Shown: positions 23,913-34,800 of the stretch, piece by piece
How the letters are laid out: every line of letters begins with the position of its first letter
Position numbering within the stretch: position 1 is the first letter of the stretch
From: Mesodorylaimus sp. YZB2_4
Lineage: Eukaryota > Nematoda > Enoplea > Dorylaimida > Dorylaimidae
Length of the DNA: 64,000 bases
Direction of reading: 5' to 3'
Assembly (NCBI GenBank): GCA_030248295.1
Contig: JASANH010000626.1
Coordinates: 124,001-188,000, forward strand
Program-made: the position numbers and the translations under genes
Notes under the pieces: model-generated
Databases searched by the model: none
Told to the model about the DNA's origin: nothing
What the model saw: the letters and a program-made list of their open reading frames with translations, nothing else

Positions 23913-24535
23913 ATGCAGTCGTTATTCTTTCTCGAATGCTTACTCTTGTGCACCATCAACTTTATGATGGGACAAGAAGAAGCACAGTTTCATCAAGAAG
24001 AGATACTCAAACAACCCCGATTTTTCAAATATCGACGCGTTCAACTGGACAATCCTGTTGAAGAAAAAGTAAATGCCAAGCAATCGCTCGCATCCGTCTT
24101 CTCTTCTAAAGTCATCGTGGTGAAGCAAAGAGGCGAGGATGACGAGAGTAATAATCAAACCAGTACTGGCGAAGAGGAAGAATCTGGTGAGGAAAGTCAA
24201 CCCATAACATCCATCTTCGTTCCAACTTCTGGTCTGAGAAAACTGTGCAAGACACATGCGGACTGCTATGGTTTGAGGGAACCCGATGAATGGTGTCCTC
24301 TGCCGTCGAAGGATCAATATCTGTAAGTACTCTTATAATGCGACTTTGGGGTTACATTTTGTGTCATTCCTGAAAGAAATACATTTTCAGTGAAAAGGGA
24401 TGTTATTGCAAAGCCGAGGTCGGAATCTGTGCCATCGAAAAGGTGTCCACCAACAGCACGATAAGGGAATTTACAGACTGTGCAAGTGCGTCCATTTCGG
24501 CTTGTTCAGGAAATAAGAAGTCGCTGTTTGGTTAG
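23913..24535 (+). CDS. Secreted eight-cysteine domain protein, paralogue C
   Basis: Two exons (23913-24322 and 24391-24535) give 184 residues, the shortest of the three. The ATG at 23913 opens a signal peptide (MQSLFFLECLLLCTINFMMG). The middle is acidic (GEEEESGEESQ) and has no repeat array. The C-terminal domain is conserved: C-x5-C-YGLREPDEW-C, a phase-2 intron, then EKGCYCKAEVGIC and two closing cysteines. Conservation of this domain and its intron against unrelated N-terminal parts defines a fast-evolving secreted family arranged as a head-to-tail array. The function is unknown. Confidence 0.82.
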
Positions 24536-26322
24536 CTCTCGATGCTATCATACATGAATGATAATTTAGCTGCATTTATCGATTTCCGTTTCCCGCTGAC
24601 ATAAATGTGATGTGTGCTGCCGTGGTAATGCTCAATCACACGAAATCGCTTATCAAAGACTTCTGCGGCATGTGCCTCTTTGCGTTAGGTGTGAAATCCT
24701 GGCCTTTTTTGGGAATACTATGACAAGACAATGGAAGGCCTAAGCCGCAGGAGCGAGCCCACTCAATCCACGACGCCTAGTGCATTATACAGTACCACAC
24801 GGAAGGGCCACATAGGTTCACAATTTAGGGAGCGGCCACACGTGTCGCTCGTACAGGAGGCTGTGATGGTCCTGGATCCAAATTGCAGCCGAGTAACTGG
24901 CCTCGTGTCTGGCCTTGACCTCGGAGATCAAGGCCAGTTCTCTGGCGCACTGATAAGTGCGGATATAATATCCACGCCTGTTACAGGTGCACATATTATG
25001 TCTCCCGATACAGTACAGTGCAGACGGTGATACCAATTTGTCGGGTCTTAAATCAGGTAGCTCTTATCATATTGAGCACTGTGTACTCTACAGCTCGCAC
25101 ATACTGTACTTCTTATTGCCCATGTCGTACAAAAACATATGAGGTGTGCCATAAGAAGTACATACTTTCATCTTTTGTCTGGGTTGCTTGGTCGAAAACA
25201 ATTACAAATCGATTCTGAATCAGCATGCTTTGCTATATGTGTTTGCCACTCGTTATAGCTAACTCCGCGTAAAATGGCCCCACGGAAAACTTTATCCTGA
25301 TGGGTGCTGCTATGCATAACTAATTGAGATGCAGTAACTCAACGTGGTTCAACAAAGCAAGAATCTCCCGCCACAGCATTGCACACTAAGCTTCATGGAC
25401 ATACTGCCATAATGCTTTAAGACAGGAGGTAAAGAGACGAAATACGAGTACTTCAAAAGACTCCACATTGATGCGTGGAGTATAGGCGACCATTGCCTTT
25501 TGTGGAATTTGACTCCAAAATTTTGGAGATTTTTTAAAATTTTCACTCTAGTAGCCTACCTTCTTATTTTCAAGCCTATCTGAAATAGATAGGTAACTAG
25601 AATGCCTTCGGAATATATTTTGTGCATGCAGAACATGAGCGGTATTGCACAAATTGATATATTTAGCATATGTACGAAGGAAGTTCAAAAAGTTCGTAGC
25701 CTGAGTACCTTCCGCATGAGCTGCAGCAGTGGAATTTTTACTTTACACTGCCACACATCTTACTAGAATCCCTGCAAAAAATCACGCTGATCCATTCCTG
25801 CGTTCTTGAGATATGGTCATCTATTTGGAAGTGGGTCAGAGAAATTACAAATTCGACAAATTTTGCGCATCAGTCTGTCATCGAGTTTTTAACGAAAGAA
25901 AGCTTGAAGCCCACAGAAATTTGCGATCGGACGGTCTTAGTGTATGGCAATGACGCTCTTAGGCCTATAGTTTGTAGAAGGCAAGTAGCATTGGGATATT
26001 ACGCCAAACAACATTTTGAATTGCAAGCTGCTTGCAAACAATGAAGCAGAATTCAGAACCCCTCAGCTCATGCAAGTTTGAATTTACCACCTTTTGAGGT
26101 AAAGCTAAAATTAGGGGACAGCATTCTGGCGCCATTTGGGAGTGAGAAAAAATTGCGCAATTATTGTTCGTTTGGTGTTGAGATAGAGTCCTACCTCCAT
26201 AGCTCGGTAGACAGGCTAAAGCAAAAATATTTAATTTTTTTAACAAAATTGACGATTTCTATGTTTTAAAATTAGCCGATTTTACAAACGGTTTTTTTAT
26301 TGTTCCGATAAATTCGACGATA
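24536..26322. other. Intergenic with transposon relic
   Basis: This contains a 10-bp stem hairpin at 24911-24939 (CTGGCCTTGA and its complement) and the mariner-like relic at 25841-25980. No gene was recognised. The frame of the downstream BTB gene stays open upstream of its first ATG, back towards 26260, with a possible splice acceptor (AAAATTAG) near 26274. An unseen 5' exon may therefore lie in this interval. Confidence 0.4.
25841..25980 (+). mobile_element. Relic of mariner-type transposase N-terminal HTH
   Basis: A plus-strand frame contains QSVIEFLTKESLKPTEICDR followed by TVLVYGNDAL. This matches the first helix-turn-helix of mariner/Mos1-like transposases (typically V-I-x-F-L...PxEIxxR...VYG). 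No catalytic DD(D/E) part follows and the frame ends soon after. It is a short relic, and the assignment rests on motif memory alone. Confidence 0.45.
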
Positions 26323-27417
26323 ATGTTGACGCAACGTTCAAGTTCGACTCTGACTCCGGCTTCGAAGGTCAACAGTATTCCGTTCTCGATTCGTTGGAAG
26401 ATACCCTGGTCGGCATTCGATAAAATCACATCAGCAGCTCCGATTTCCAAGAGCTTCATTACATCGTACAACAACGTGCCATTGTGTTGGCGATCAGAAA
26501 TCAGTCCGTCGCCCCCTGGATCGGAAGGCGAAAACACGAAATTACAATTCTGTCTGCGTTACGAGTCCGGTCCCATAGAAAAGTTCAAGGACATGGAATT
26601 CACGATCACCGCCATCAAACCGCATCAGTCGACGGCAGTGGTGGCTCTTCGAGTTGGATCGTACGAAGTGACACAGGGGAGTGGTTGGGATGTTGTGAAA
26701 TTCTGTGACAAGGACCCGATTCAGCTGCGAGCCAATTATGGATTGCAAAACTCTGATCCATTGGAATATCGATTAGTATTGGCAGTTCCTGTGTTCGCAT
26801 TCATGTACTATATCCCGAACCCGTTGCCTTTTTCAATTCCTCCGCGGTGGATGGTCGATCTGTTCTATGATATTACCAGTCCAGAGAAATCGGTTTTTTC
26901 GAACGCCAAATTGATTTCACGAGACGGCCTCGCTTTTTATTGCCACAAAGTGATCGCTTATCAATCGGAAGCACTACAAGCTATGTTTCGTCATCCTCCC
27001 GGTCCTGGTCAAAACGAAAACACATACAAATTTCGTGGATTATCCGGCGCGTCGCTGCATGCCTTTGTCGAGTACCTGTACACGGGCCAAGCCACAGTCG
27101 ACATTTTGTCGACAGCAGATCTGATCGAAGTGGCGGACGCGGCTGAGCAATACGGTTTCGGAAGATTGAAACGAGCGTGCGCTTCGATTTTGTGGAACCG
27201 AGTTGTCGAAGAAGTGCAATCGTGCACGCGAGCCGCTCTAGATTCGCACAGCGACATAAAATATTTGAAACAGCGATGCTTCGATGTTTTGGTGGAGAAT
27301 TACGAGAATCTCGCTCTTCACGCGGTCAATTTGGCTGAAATGTTTGGCGGAGGACAAGATGGAACTCGGTTGCGAGAAGAATTCAATTTGTTCCTAAGTC
27401 GCCGCGTGGAGCCGTGA
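26323..27417 (+). CDS. BTB/POZ domain protein
   Basis: A single open frame of 364 residues ends at 27417. Residues of about 180-265 form a BTB/POZ fold (NAKLISRDGLAFYCHKVIAY, LHAFVEYLYTGQATV), followed by a BACK-like helical region (LIEVADAAEQYGFGRLKRAC). The N-terminal 170 residues may be a diverged MATH-like domain, as in nematode MATH-BTB and SPOP proteins, but I cannot confirm it. BTB proteins of this type act as Cullin-3 substrate adaptors or scaffolds. The first ATG is at 26323; the frame is open upstream, so the true start may be earlier or in another exon. The lack of introns contrasts with its neighbours. Confidence 0.75.
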   Translation: MLTQRSSSTLTPASKVNSIPFSIRWKIPWSAFDKITSAAPISKSFITSYNNVPLCWRSEISPSPPGSEGENTKLQFCLRYESGPIEKFKDMEFTITAIKPHQSTAVVALRVGSYEVTQGSGWDVVKFCDKDPIQLRANYGLQNSDPLEYRLVLAVPVFAFMYYIPNPLPFSIPPRWMVDLFYDITSPEKSVFSNAKLISRDGLAFYCHKVIAYQSEALQAMFRHPPGPGQNENTYKFRGLSGASLHAFVEYLYTGQATVDILSTADLIEVADAAEQYGFGRLKRACASILWNRVVEEVQSCTRAALDSHSDIKYLKQRCFDVLVENYENLALHAVNLAEMFGGGQDGTRLREEFNLFLSRRVEP

Positions 27418-30400
27418 AGAAGAGATGGCATATTTCGAATCGATGATCAAGATAAAGCGATGCTTTGTTGCGTACATATTGTACTGTGATTTGCTAGTTT
27501 CTACGAGTTTGTTTCGTAATAGATCATTGGTTTGCCTGCGGTGTGCAGCATGCAATCGGTATACACGCTCCGGGTGTAGCTAATGTTCGTCCGTGAAAAC
27601 GAAATTGGGTTCGAAAAGTCGAGACACTTTTGTGGGGGGTGGGGCGTTAGCAGGCGGCATGTCTCGTTAAGTCATTGCCACACGTGTATGCTTCTAACTT
27701 CGAGGGTCGAAACTTGGACCCTCGAAGTTAGAAGCATACACGTGGGTTGTACTGTAGGAAGCGTTGGGCCTTCTCGCCAGCTATGATCAGTAGTTGCGTC
27801 GCAAAACCTTTCAAACAATCGGATTAGCCTCAACTAAGAAAACCTGGCAACTATTGCCGGCTGTATGTAGTCAAGTGCTGAATATTGTACGGCTCGTTTG
27901 AGAAGCCTTGACCTTTCGTCCCATATTCTAGTTTGCAAGGCCCAAAAAATGCCTAACTGGCGTTTTGATCTTGCCGACTTATTTTGATGTTTCTGGGACA
28001 AGGTGACCCCGTGAGAATTGACATTCGGAACTTGTCCGACAGCCTGTCACTCTGACGCGAGTATAAGCAAGCGAAGGTGAGTCCCGTACACAAGAGAGGA
28101 AAAGGTCCTTTCATCAACGACCAAGGCAGAAGTCATTCTGGTCTGAAGGGAGTCATGGGGAGTGGGTGGCGTGGTGACTTGTTTGTCCAGTTCAGCAGAC
28201 TTTACCAGTTTGTCCTGCTTAGATTCTTGCTGATAATAACCATATCTGGTCACGTCACTTGCTCCAGCGTTTTCTGCTAAGCTATTCCTTCCAGAGAGTT
28301 GGTAGTTAAGTCCCGCTGTCCCAGCAATCTGAAGGGTCTTGTGGAGCCTGCGAGTTTGTAGCACGCTTGTCTAGCCTGGACTAGAGATGCCCCATTTTGC
28401 TGGCTGGCGAGGAGCCTATCAGTTACAAGATCGCCATGGTTATTTTTGCATCCACACCTTGTCACTAAATATGCAACCTACAGAAAGTCTCGCGAGACTT
28501 GGCTAAGCCTCTCCTTTGCCCGCCTACCTGGTAGACCATTCCCGCCTGTGGTCCGGTTTTGCTTTCTGAGAAAGTGCTCAATTTCTAGCGTAGCATGGAT
28601 TACGATTTGAAGTCTTTTGTTTTTTAGCTTGGTTAAGCTTGCCTCTTATCGATTTTTCGGTCTGGGGTACTAGACGGTCGGTTGGTGCCTTCGCCTAAAG
28701 CTAGAGCAGTCTGTTTCAAAGTGCCATCAACCAATTACGACTACTCAAAGTACCTACTAGATTCAGAGCGGTACCTTCGTGAGACCAGCGGTTCGCCCGC
28801 ACACAAGTCCGCCCGTTCATAGTCAGGCACCCTTCAAGGATTGGATTATGAAATCTAGGTTGGACTCTCAAATCTGTTTGACGTTCTTTCCTGAAGGAGC
28901 CCAATAAGAAGAGTGAACGGGTATTCTTCTCAAGACAACAATATCCAAGTTTGCTGTAGTCCAGCTGAGCTTCCTATGGCCACACACTATTTCAGCCATT
29001 TCAGCATTTGGTGACAATGGAGACTAAACGAGCAAAGCGTCAACTCCTTTAGTTTTCCTATCAAGCCCCAAACCCGGTTCAGCAGGTGTGCCTACCACGA
29101 CCTGTCCTTATCTGGCGGTGAGGTGCCCTTCAAAATGATAGGCTTATTGAGTGTTATGTGCTGGCGTGCACGGACCATCTACCAATCTTTCCTTGCGCGA
29201 GAAAAGAAACCACAGCCGCAGCTAAAAGGCCCGCTCGCTCGTCGACTAGTTGGCTGGCGATATCTTTACCGATAGCCACACACGAAGGCCCACGTAGCGC
29301 CAGTCATGGTCGCAGAAACTAACTGGCCTAGAAACGTTAAAAAACTGAAGCTTGAAAGCCATTGACGACGAGCCTAGCAAACGAGGGCGACTAGTATGGG
29401 CCTGAGGAGAAGCTTTTGTCGGATCTCCCTCGTGTTTGGCTGCCTTTGACCGCTATAGTGAGATTTTTGGCGCTTTTCACAAGGGTATCGGCCAGCCAGT
29501 GCTGGCAACGCGAACATGTTGAAACTAGCTTTCTTCGAACCTAGTCTTCCTCGACTCGTTTGGTCGCCTTCGCACTGGTAACTAACTACTGATTGGGTGG
29601 CCGGTGTGAAGATACGTGCTATCGTTCCTAGCCAGCTTCAATTCGTCATCCTTTCTAGTCGTGACTTTTCAGTCGCTCACTACGCATGGTTAGTTCGAGT
29701 CATCAGCACAGCCTTGGCTTGCACATGGATTGGCTCCTTTGCGCATAGCAACCGCAATTGTGGGTGTGGGAATCGTGGCTCGTAGGTCTGTTTCCTGCTT
29801 GCTGCTAATATCGTCCTACTTCTGGCGAAAACAAAGGCGAGAACGCTTCATCAATTGAAAGCGTGGGAGTGCGCACGGCACTGTATGCAAAATTTGCTCT
29901 TTCCTAAGTGCTATACAAGGCCCTAAACGATATTTCTGATGCTAGGCAAGGTCTTAAGGAACGGAAATAGGGCTTCCGTGATGGCACGCCCCAACATTTA
30001 CTGTCTTCCATGCCTTCCATTCACTGTTTGCCGCCGTGTAGAACAAAAAAGCTAAACAGGTAGTGCTTAGCTGTACTGGTCTGGCACAGATATTGTGTTA
30101 CGTACGCCTGCCTATGGCCGCATTTGAGCTAGCTCCGTCAGCTGACCAGGTGTTTGCCTGTTTACCTTATTTGGTGTTCGGTCCACATTAGCGCTGGCCA
30201 TGCATGGTGATGCTTGTCCATTATTTACCGACCTTCCTTTGGCCAGGGTTGCTAATTTAGCAATCACAGTCATGAGCGAGACTGTAAATTCGGTTAGGCG
30301 GAGTCTCGAGAGAATATTGATCCGTTTTCTAGTTATTCCTTTTTTAGGTGGGGGAATGCGATTCAATTTCCTTACGTGTCACATCCATCCGCTGTGTTAA

Positions 30401-31894
30401 TATAAGTGCTGCCGGCGTTCTGTACTGTATGTGTATATTCGTGTAAGCGTGACGAGAGTGTTTCGTCTTTGGCGCGAGGAAACGATGCCATTTCCTGATT
30501 CCTTTCACTCGCCTCTCCTTCCCTTCTAGTGGCGGTCGAGTGCTGTGTTTCTACGAATGCATAATAGTAAGAGGGTATAGTCTTAGAAAGGACAATAGGT
30601 GCTTTGGCAAAATATTGGAGAGATCTTTTTGTAGTGCTTGAATATGCTGGTAGGAGCTCTATGGATACGGCTAATTGACAATTCCCTTGTTGGTGGCTCG
30701 GAACGTCGTAAGCTTGAGCTAGAAGAATCACTGTTGATGCCACTATTGACTCAAAGAAGACGAATTTCACGGCTCGGCGAACGCGTATAAAAAAGGCGGG
30801 GCCATGGTATCAATCCGGAACGGGCGTTCGCTTTGCTTCTTGGCTGGTGCAATTTGTGAAACCGTTGAGAGCACGTCGACCACAACTGTCCATGAGCATT
30901 TGATTTGAGCGACCGTTTGATGGATGCGACCATTGCTGAGCTCTGGCCAGCTTTTGTTCTTCGCTCTTCAGGTTCAGGTTTTTCAAATGGACGCCTCGCA
31001 CGTGCTCGGACTGAGTTGCTTGTCTTCTAATTTTCCATTTATGGCGACCTCGGCACATCGTAACAGTTACGTTACTATGGCACCATTGACCTATGGCCAA
31101 AGTCGATTCCTTCTTTAATTTTGCTGTACGCACTTTTTGTGTCAGCCGGGCTTTATCTCGTTTAATAAAGCAATAGATCGAATTTCTCGGCTGGCCCCGC
31201 CCACCATCCCTCTTGAAGATTTATTTGATTTTATTGCTTTTTACGGGTCGATTGGATTAGACAGGACATGGGTTGAAAAACTAGCCTTTTCCTGTTTGGA
31301 TCACGCCTCGTCCATTGGATGCGTGAAGATAGGGCTCTCTCACCACTGCTTGATGTCGAAGAGTCAAGTTGTTCGAGGCGTTCTTGTGTCGTCTTCATTC
31401 GGAGGGTCTTAAGACAAAGGGTGCCAATTACGCTCGATCAAACCCGTCCTTTGCCCATGCGAATTCGTTCACGGATGATTTTGCTGAAGAAAGATAATTT
31501 TCTCCGCGAGTCGAGGGGTCGTGGCGAGTGGGTGTGTTAGCGGAGTCTTCTTAGCTAGTGTCTTACTCTTGGTCTCGTCTTGTCCTCTTTAGCAGGGCGC
31601 CTATTGCATTTTTGATGAGTTGGATGGGAACACTTTGCCGTTTAGGCTAGACGAGTCCCCGTTCCTGTCATGCCCCTACAATAGACGTACGTCGTCAATG
31701 TCGCTAACGTGGACGTTACGTATTGATTTAGGGATTATGAATAAATAGTGAGACGCGTTTAGCTCATGTGTAGCCGTTTTGCCTTGCAGCCAAGAGAAAG
31801 GGTTAGCTAGTGGAAAAGGTTAACCTTAACATATATTAGACACGCCGCTGTCCTTTTCCACTGCTCCACGTCATTCTTAGAGTACTCACCAATT
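27418..31894. other. Long intergenic region upstream of CAPS
   Basis: No gene was recognised in about 4.5 kb. It holds the perfect inverted repeat at 27681-27744 and a TATA-like TATAAAAAAGG on the plus strand near 30785. A minus-strand frame at 30372-30770 looks signal-peptide-like but begins with GTG and has no ATG. The right part is presumably the CAPS promoter and leader. Confidence 0.4.
27681..27744. repeat. Perfect 28-bp inverted repeat (hairpin)
   Basis: 27681-27708 (CACGTGTATGCTTCTAACTT...) is the exact reverse complement of 27717-27744, with an 8-base loop. It lies 260 bases after the BTB gene stop. The size and perfection suit either a very recent fold-back or a transcribed hairpin. 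Confidence 0.88.
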
Positions 31895-34800
31895 ATGCTC
31901 GGCGCCAGCAGCAGCGAAGACGATGACGACGAGTCTGTCAACTACGCCAGCGCCAGCACGGATAAGGACGATAGTGTTTCGGACGCCCTCCTCGTCCAAC
32001 CCGTGCCCGCTGATCGCGCCAATCGAGGCCACAGCTCTTTCCGCTCGCTCAGATCGGTCAGCCCGACCGGCTCCGAATTATCCATTACCAAATCGGCGCC
32101 CCTCAGAAATGGAGGATTAGTTACTCGAAACAGAAGCCTTCGCAGTTCCACTGAACGGTACTTGGAAACTGGCAATGGAATGTGCGGCTCGCCGTCCTCG
32201 TCCACTCCAGCCCGACGAACGGTCAGCCAGACTGGATCCTTATCACCGTCGCCTTCGATACGATCAACCCTGTCCGAGAAGAAACCAGCCAAGACGTGCT
32301 CGTTGGTTAGCATCAACGAGGCCGGGTCCCCGGATAGTAACGTGTTCAAAGAGGATGCTGACAAGTAAGTGAATACTCAGACTTGTGTCACGCCCTCAGC
32401 CTAGGCCCTCGTCCAATTCAGGATGTCGGAAGATGGGGTCAGTTGCGGTCGCCTTCGTCCACCCACAAGCCTCGCATTCAGGTGTGTAATATGGCATGTT
32501 ATGCATCGAAACAGTGCACATTTCACCTGGTGGACTGGGGAGTAGCCAGTTCTTAGTGGTTTACTGGTGTGAACTGTTCTTCTCAAGCTGATCTGTTTCA
32601 GGCCTGCTCAGTCGGAAGAAGAGTGCGAACACAAGAAACGCCTGCAACTCTACGTGTTCGTGGCTCGTTGTATCGCTTATCACTTCAACACTAAACAACC
32701 AACAGACGTTCCTTCCAGAAGAGCAAAAATGAATATGCAAGAACTGAGTAAAGTTCGAGAACGTATTCAAGCATTTTTGCGTGGCGACATGCCTCACGTG
32801 ATTGCCGACGAGGCGTTCATAAATGCTGTCAAATCTTACAACGAACGCATCGTCCGCACAGAACGTCTGGAGAACATTGTCAAGGCAGGTGCTCTTTCCA
32901 CGTATGATTTACAAAAACTCTTCCGAAATCAGGCCGAGCGAAGGATTCGATCGATGCCCGAAATAGATGGTCTGAGCAAGGAGACCATTGTGAACGCCTG
33001 GACTACGAAATTCGACACCGTGTTGAAAGGGGAAGAGGAAGCATCACCTAATACCCCTGGCGGTGGTCGAACGAAGCAGGCCGGCACACCTAAGTCACCT
33101 CGCGGTGGACCGCATCAGCTGGGACATACGGATTTTCTGATGAGCAAAGAACAACTTTATGAAATGTTTCAACAGATATTAGGTGTAAAAAAACTGGAAC
33201 ACCAGCTGATTTTTAATGCATTACAGGTGAGCGGTGAAATGTTCCCTGTCACCCAACTCGTGCTATTTCCTTTTTGCAGCTTGACAACCCCGATGAGCAA
33301 GCAGCAGGCATTAGACGAGAGCTTGATAGCAGAATGCAACTTTTGGATGAAATGAAAAGGGTAAGACCGGATTATTGTGTGCTCTGGGACGTCGCAATGC
33401 TGCCGCGCTTTGACAATCCGCGTCTGCTATTTCCATGACACCCCACGGTACAAGGGAGCATGCCTTTCACTGATCGTACCATGTACTTGTCACTCACTTT
33501 TGAAAACAACTGTTACCACCCAGCTGCTCCTTAGCACCATCAGTACACCGGTGCTCGCACGGGTGCTGGGAAAATCCGCTTATGCGTCGGCACAGGCCAT
33601 GAATTTTGGGACGGAAGGTTAGGTGCATGGACACATTCGCTCAGGCAGCTGTCTGCACTTTATGCGAACTTCGAACTTTCTTGCGAGCAATCTAGGTGGA
33701 TAAACAACAATGCACTTAACAGATCACTGCGGCAGTTGACGATGGTGGCGCGAGTCCACTTAAGAACCCCAGGTTGTCCCTGGGAACACACGCAGTGCAC
33801 TACAGTCATCTTCCTTTCTTTGGTTCAGTTTACTGAACTGTGGCTGGTTCGTGCATTTTAGGATCGAAAGCTGATGCCTAAATTTGTGGTGAAGGACATG
33901 GAGGTGTTATATTTGGATGAATATCGAGCTTCAGTCAGTCTTCTCGTCTCAATGCTTGAATCTGTGCCCGTCAACCCGAAAGGTTCTTCCACCCCGAGAC
34001 GAGTTAAAGAGCGACCAAGACCGAGGTAAGGAAAGCTTTTGCCTCCTTGTGCTCTTGCAAGTTTCCTCGTTGCTTTGACTACGCTGAACTGATCCCATCT
34101 TCCCGTCACTTCCAAGCTGCTTTGCTTTTCTAACGCTTATCTAAAGCTCGGGTGTCATCTCCGATTCGTGACTCCATGGCATACCTGCTATGTCAAAATA
34201 ATTATGCTCAAAGCAAGATCACCAACAGTTCTTTTGCCTGTTCGCGCAGGTTCGGCTCATTTGGATCTCGCGAGCGTTCTCATAGCAGGCGCAGGTTTGT
34301 ACTAGATTGTTTTAGAGATATTCCCCGTTTGCATGCAAGCATGCCGATTTGGTATGCCCTACCCAGTATTGGTCGTGCCTACCCTTATCTTTGTCCTTTT
34401 TTAACCCGGAACGATTGCTGTGCGATTGCTCGTAGCTGTAACTATTGTGGTGCACGTGGACCTGTCGTGTTCCACACAGTGGCGATGGTAATTTGTCATT
34501 TTCAGCATAAAACGACATTCTTCAACGCAATCTTTGAAAGATACTGATGACTGCGAGCCGCCGTTGACCAAGAACGATGTGGTGCTAAATTTTAATCTGG
34601 AGGTGCCCACCCTTACCTTGCTACTATTCGATTGGCACCTTCTGTCCTGTTGCCCGTTCTTAGGTTGTGGTCTTGGAAGTGCAGAATCTCAAGTCCGTCA
34701 ATGCGAGTCGAGTTCTCTATTGTACGATGGAAGTAGAAGGAGGCGAAAAATTGCAAACTGGCACATCGGAAGCCTCCAAACCAAAATGGAATACGCAGGG

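Noticed and set aside
30372..30770. Minus-strand frame of 132 residues with a hydrophobic, signal-like start
   Set aside because: It begins with GTG, no ATG precedes it in a plausible context and no splice acceptor or downstream exon fits.
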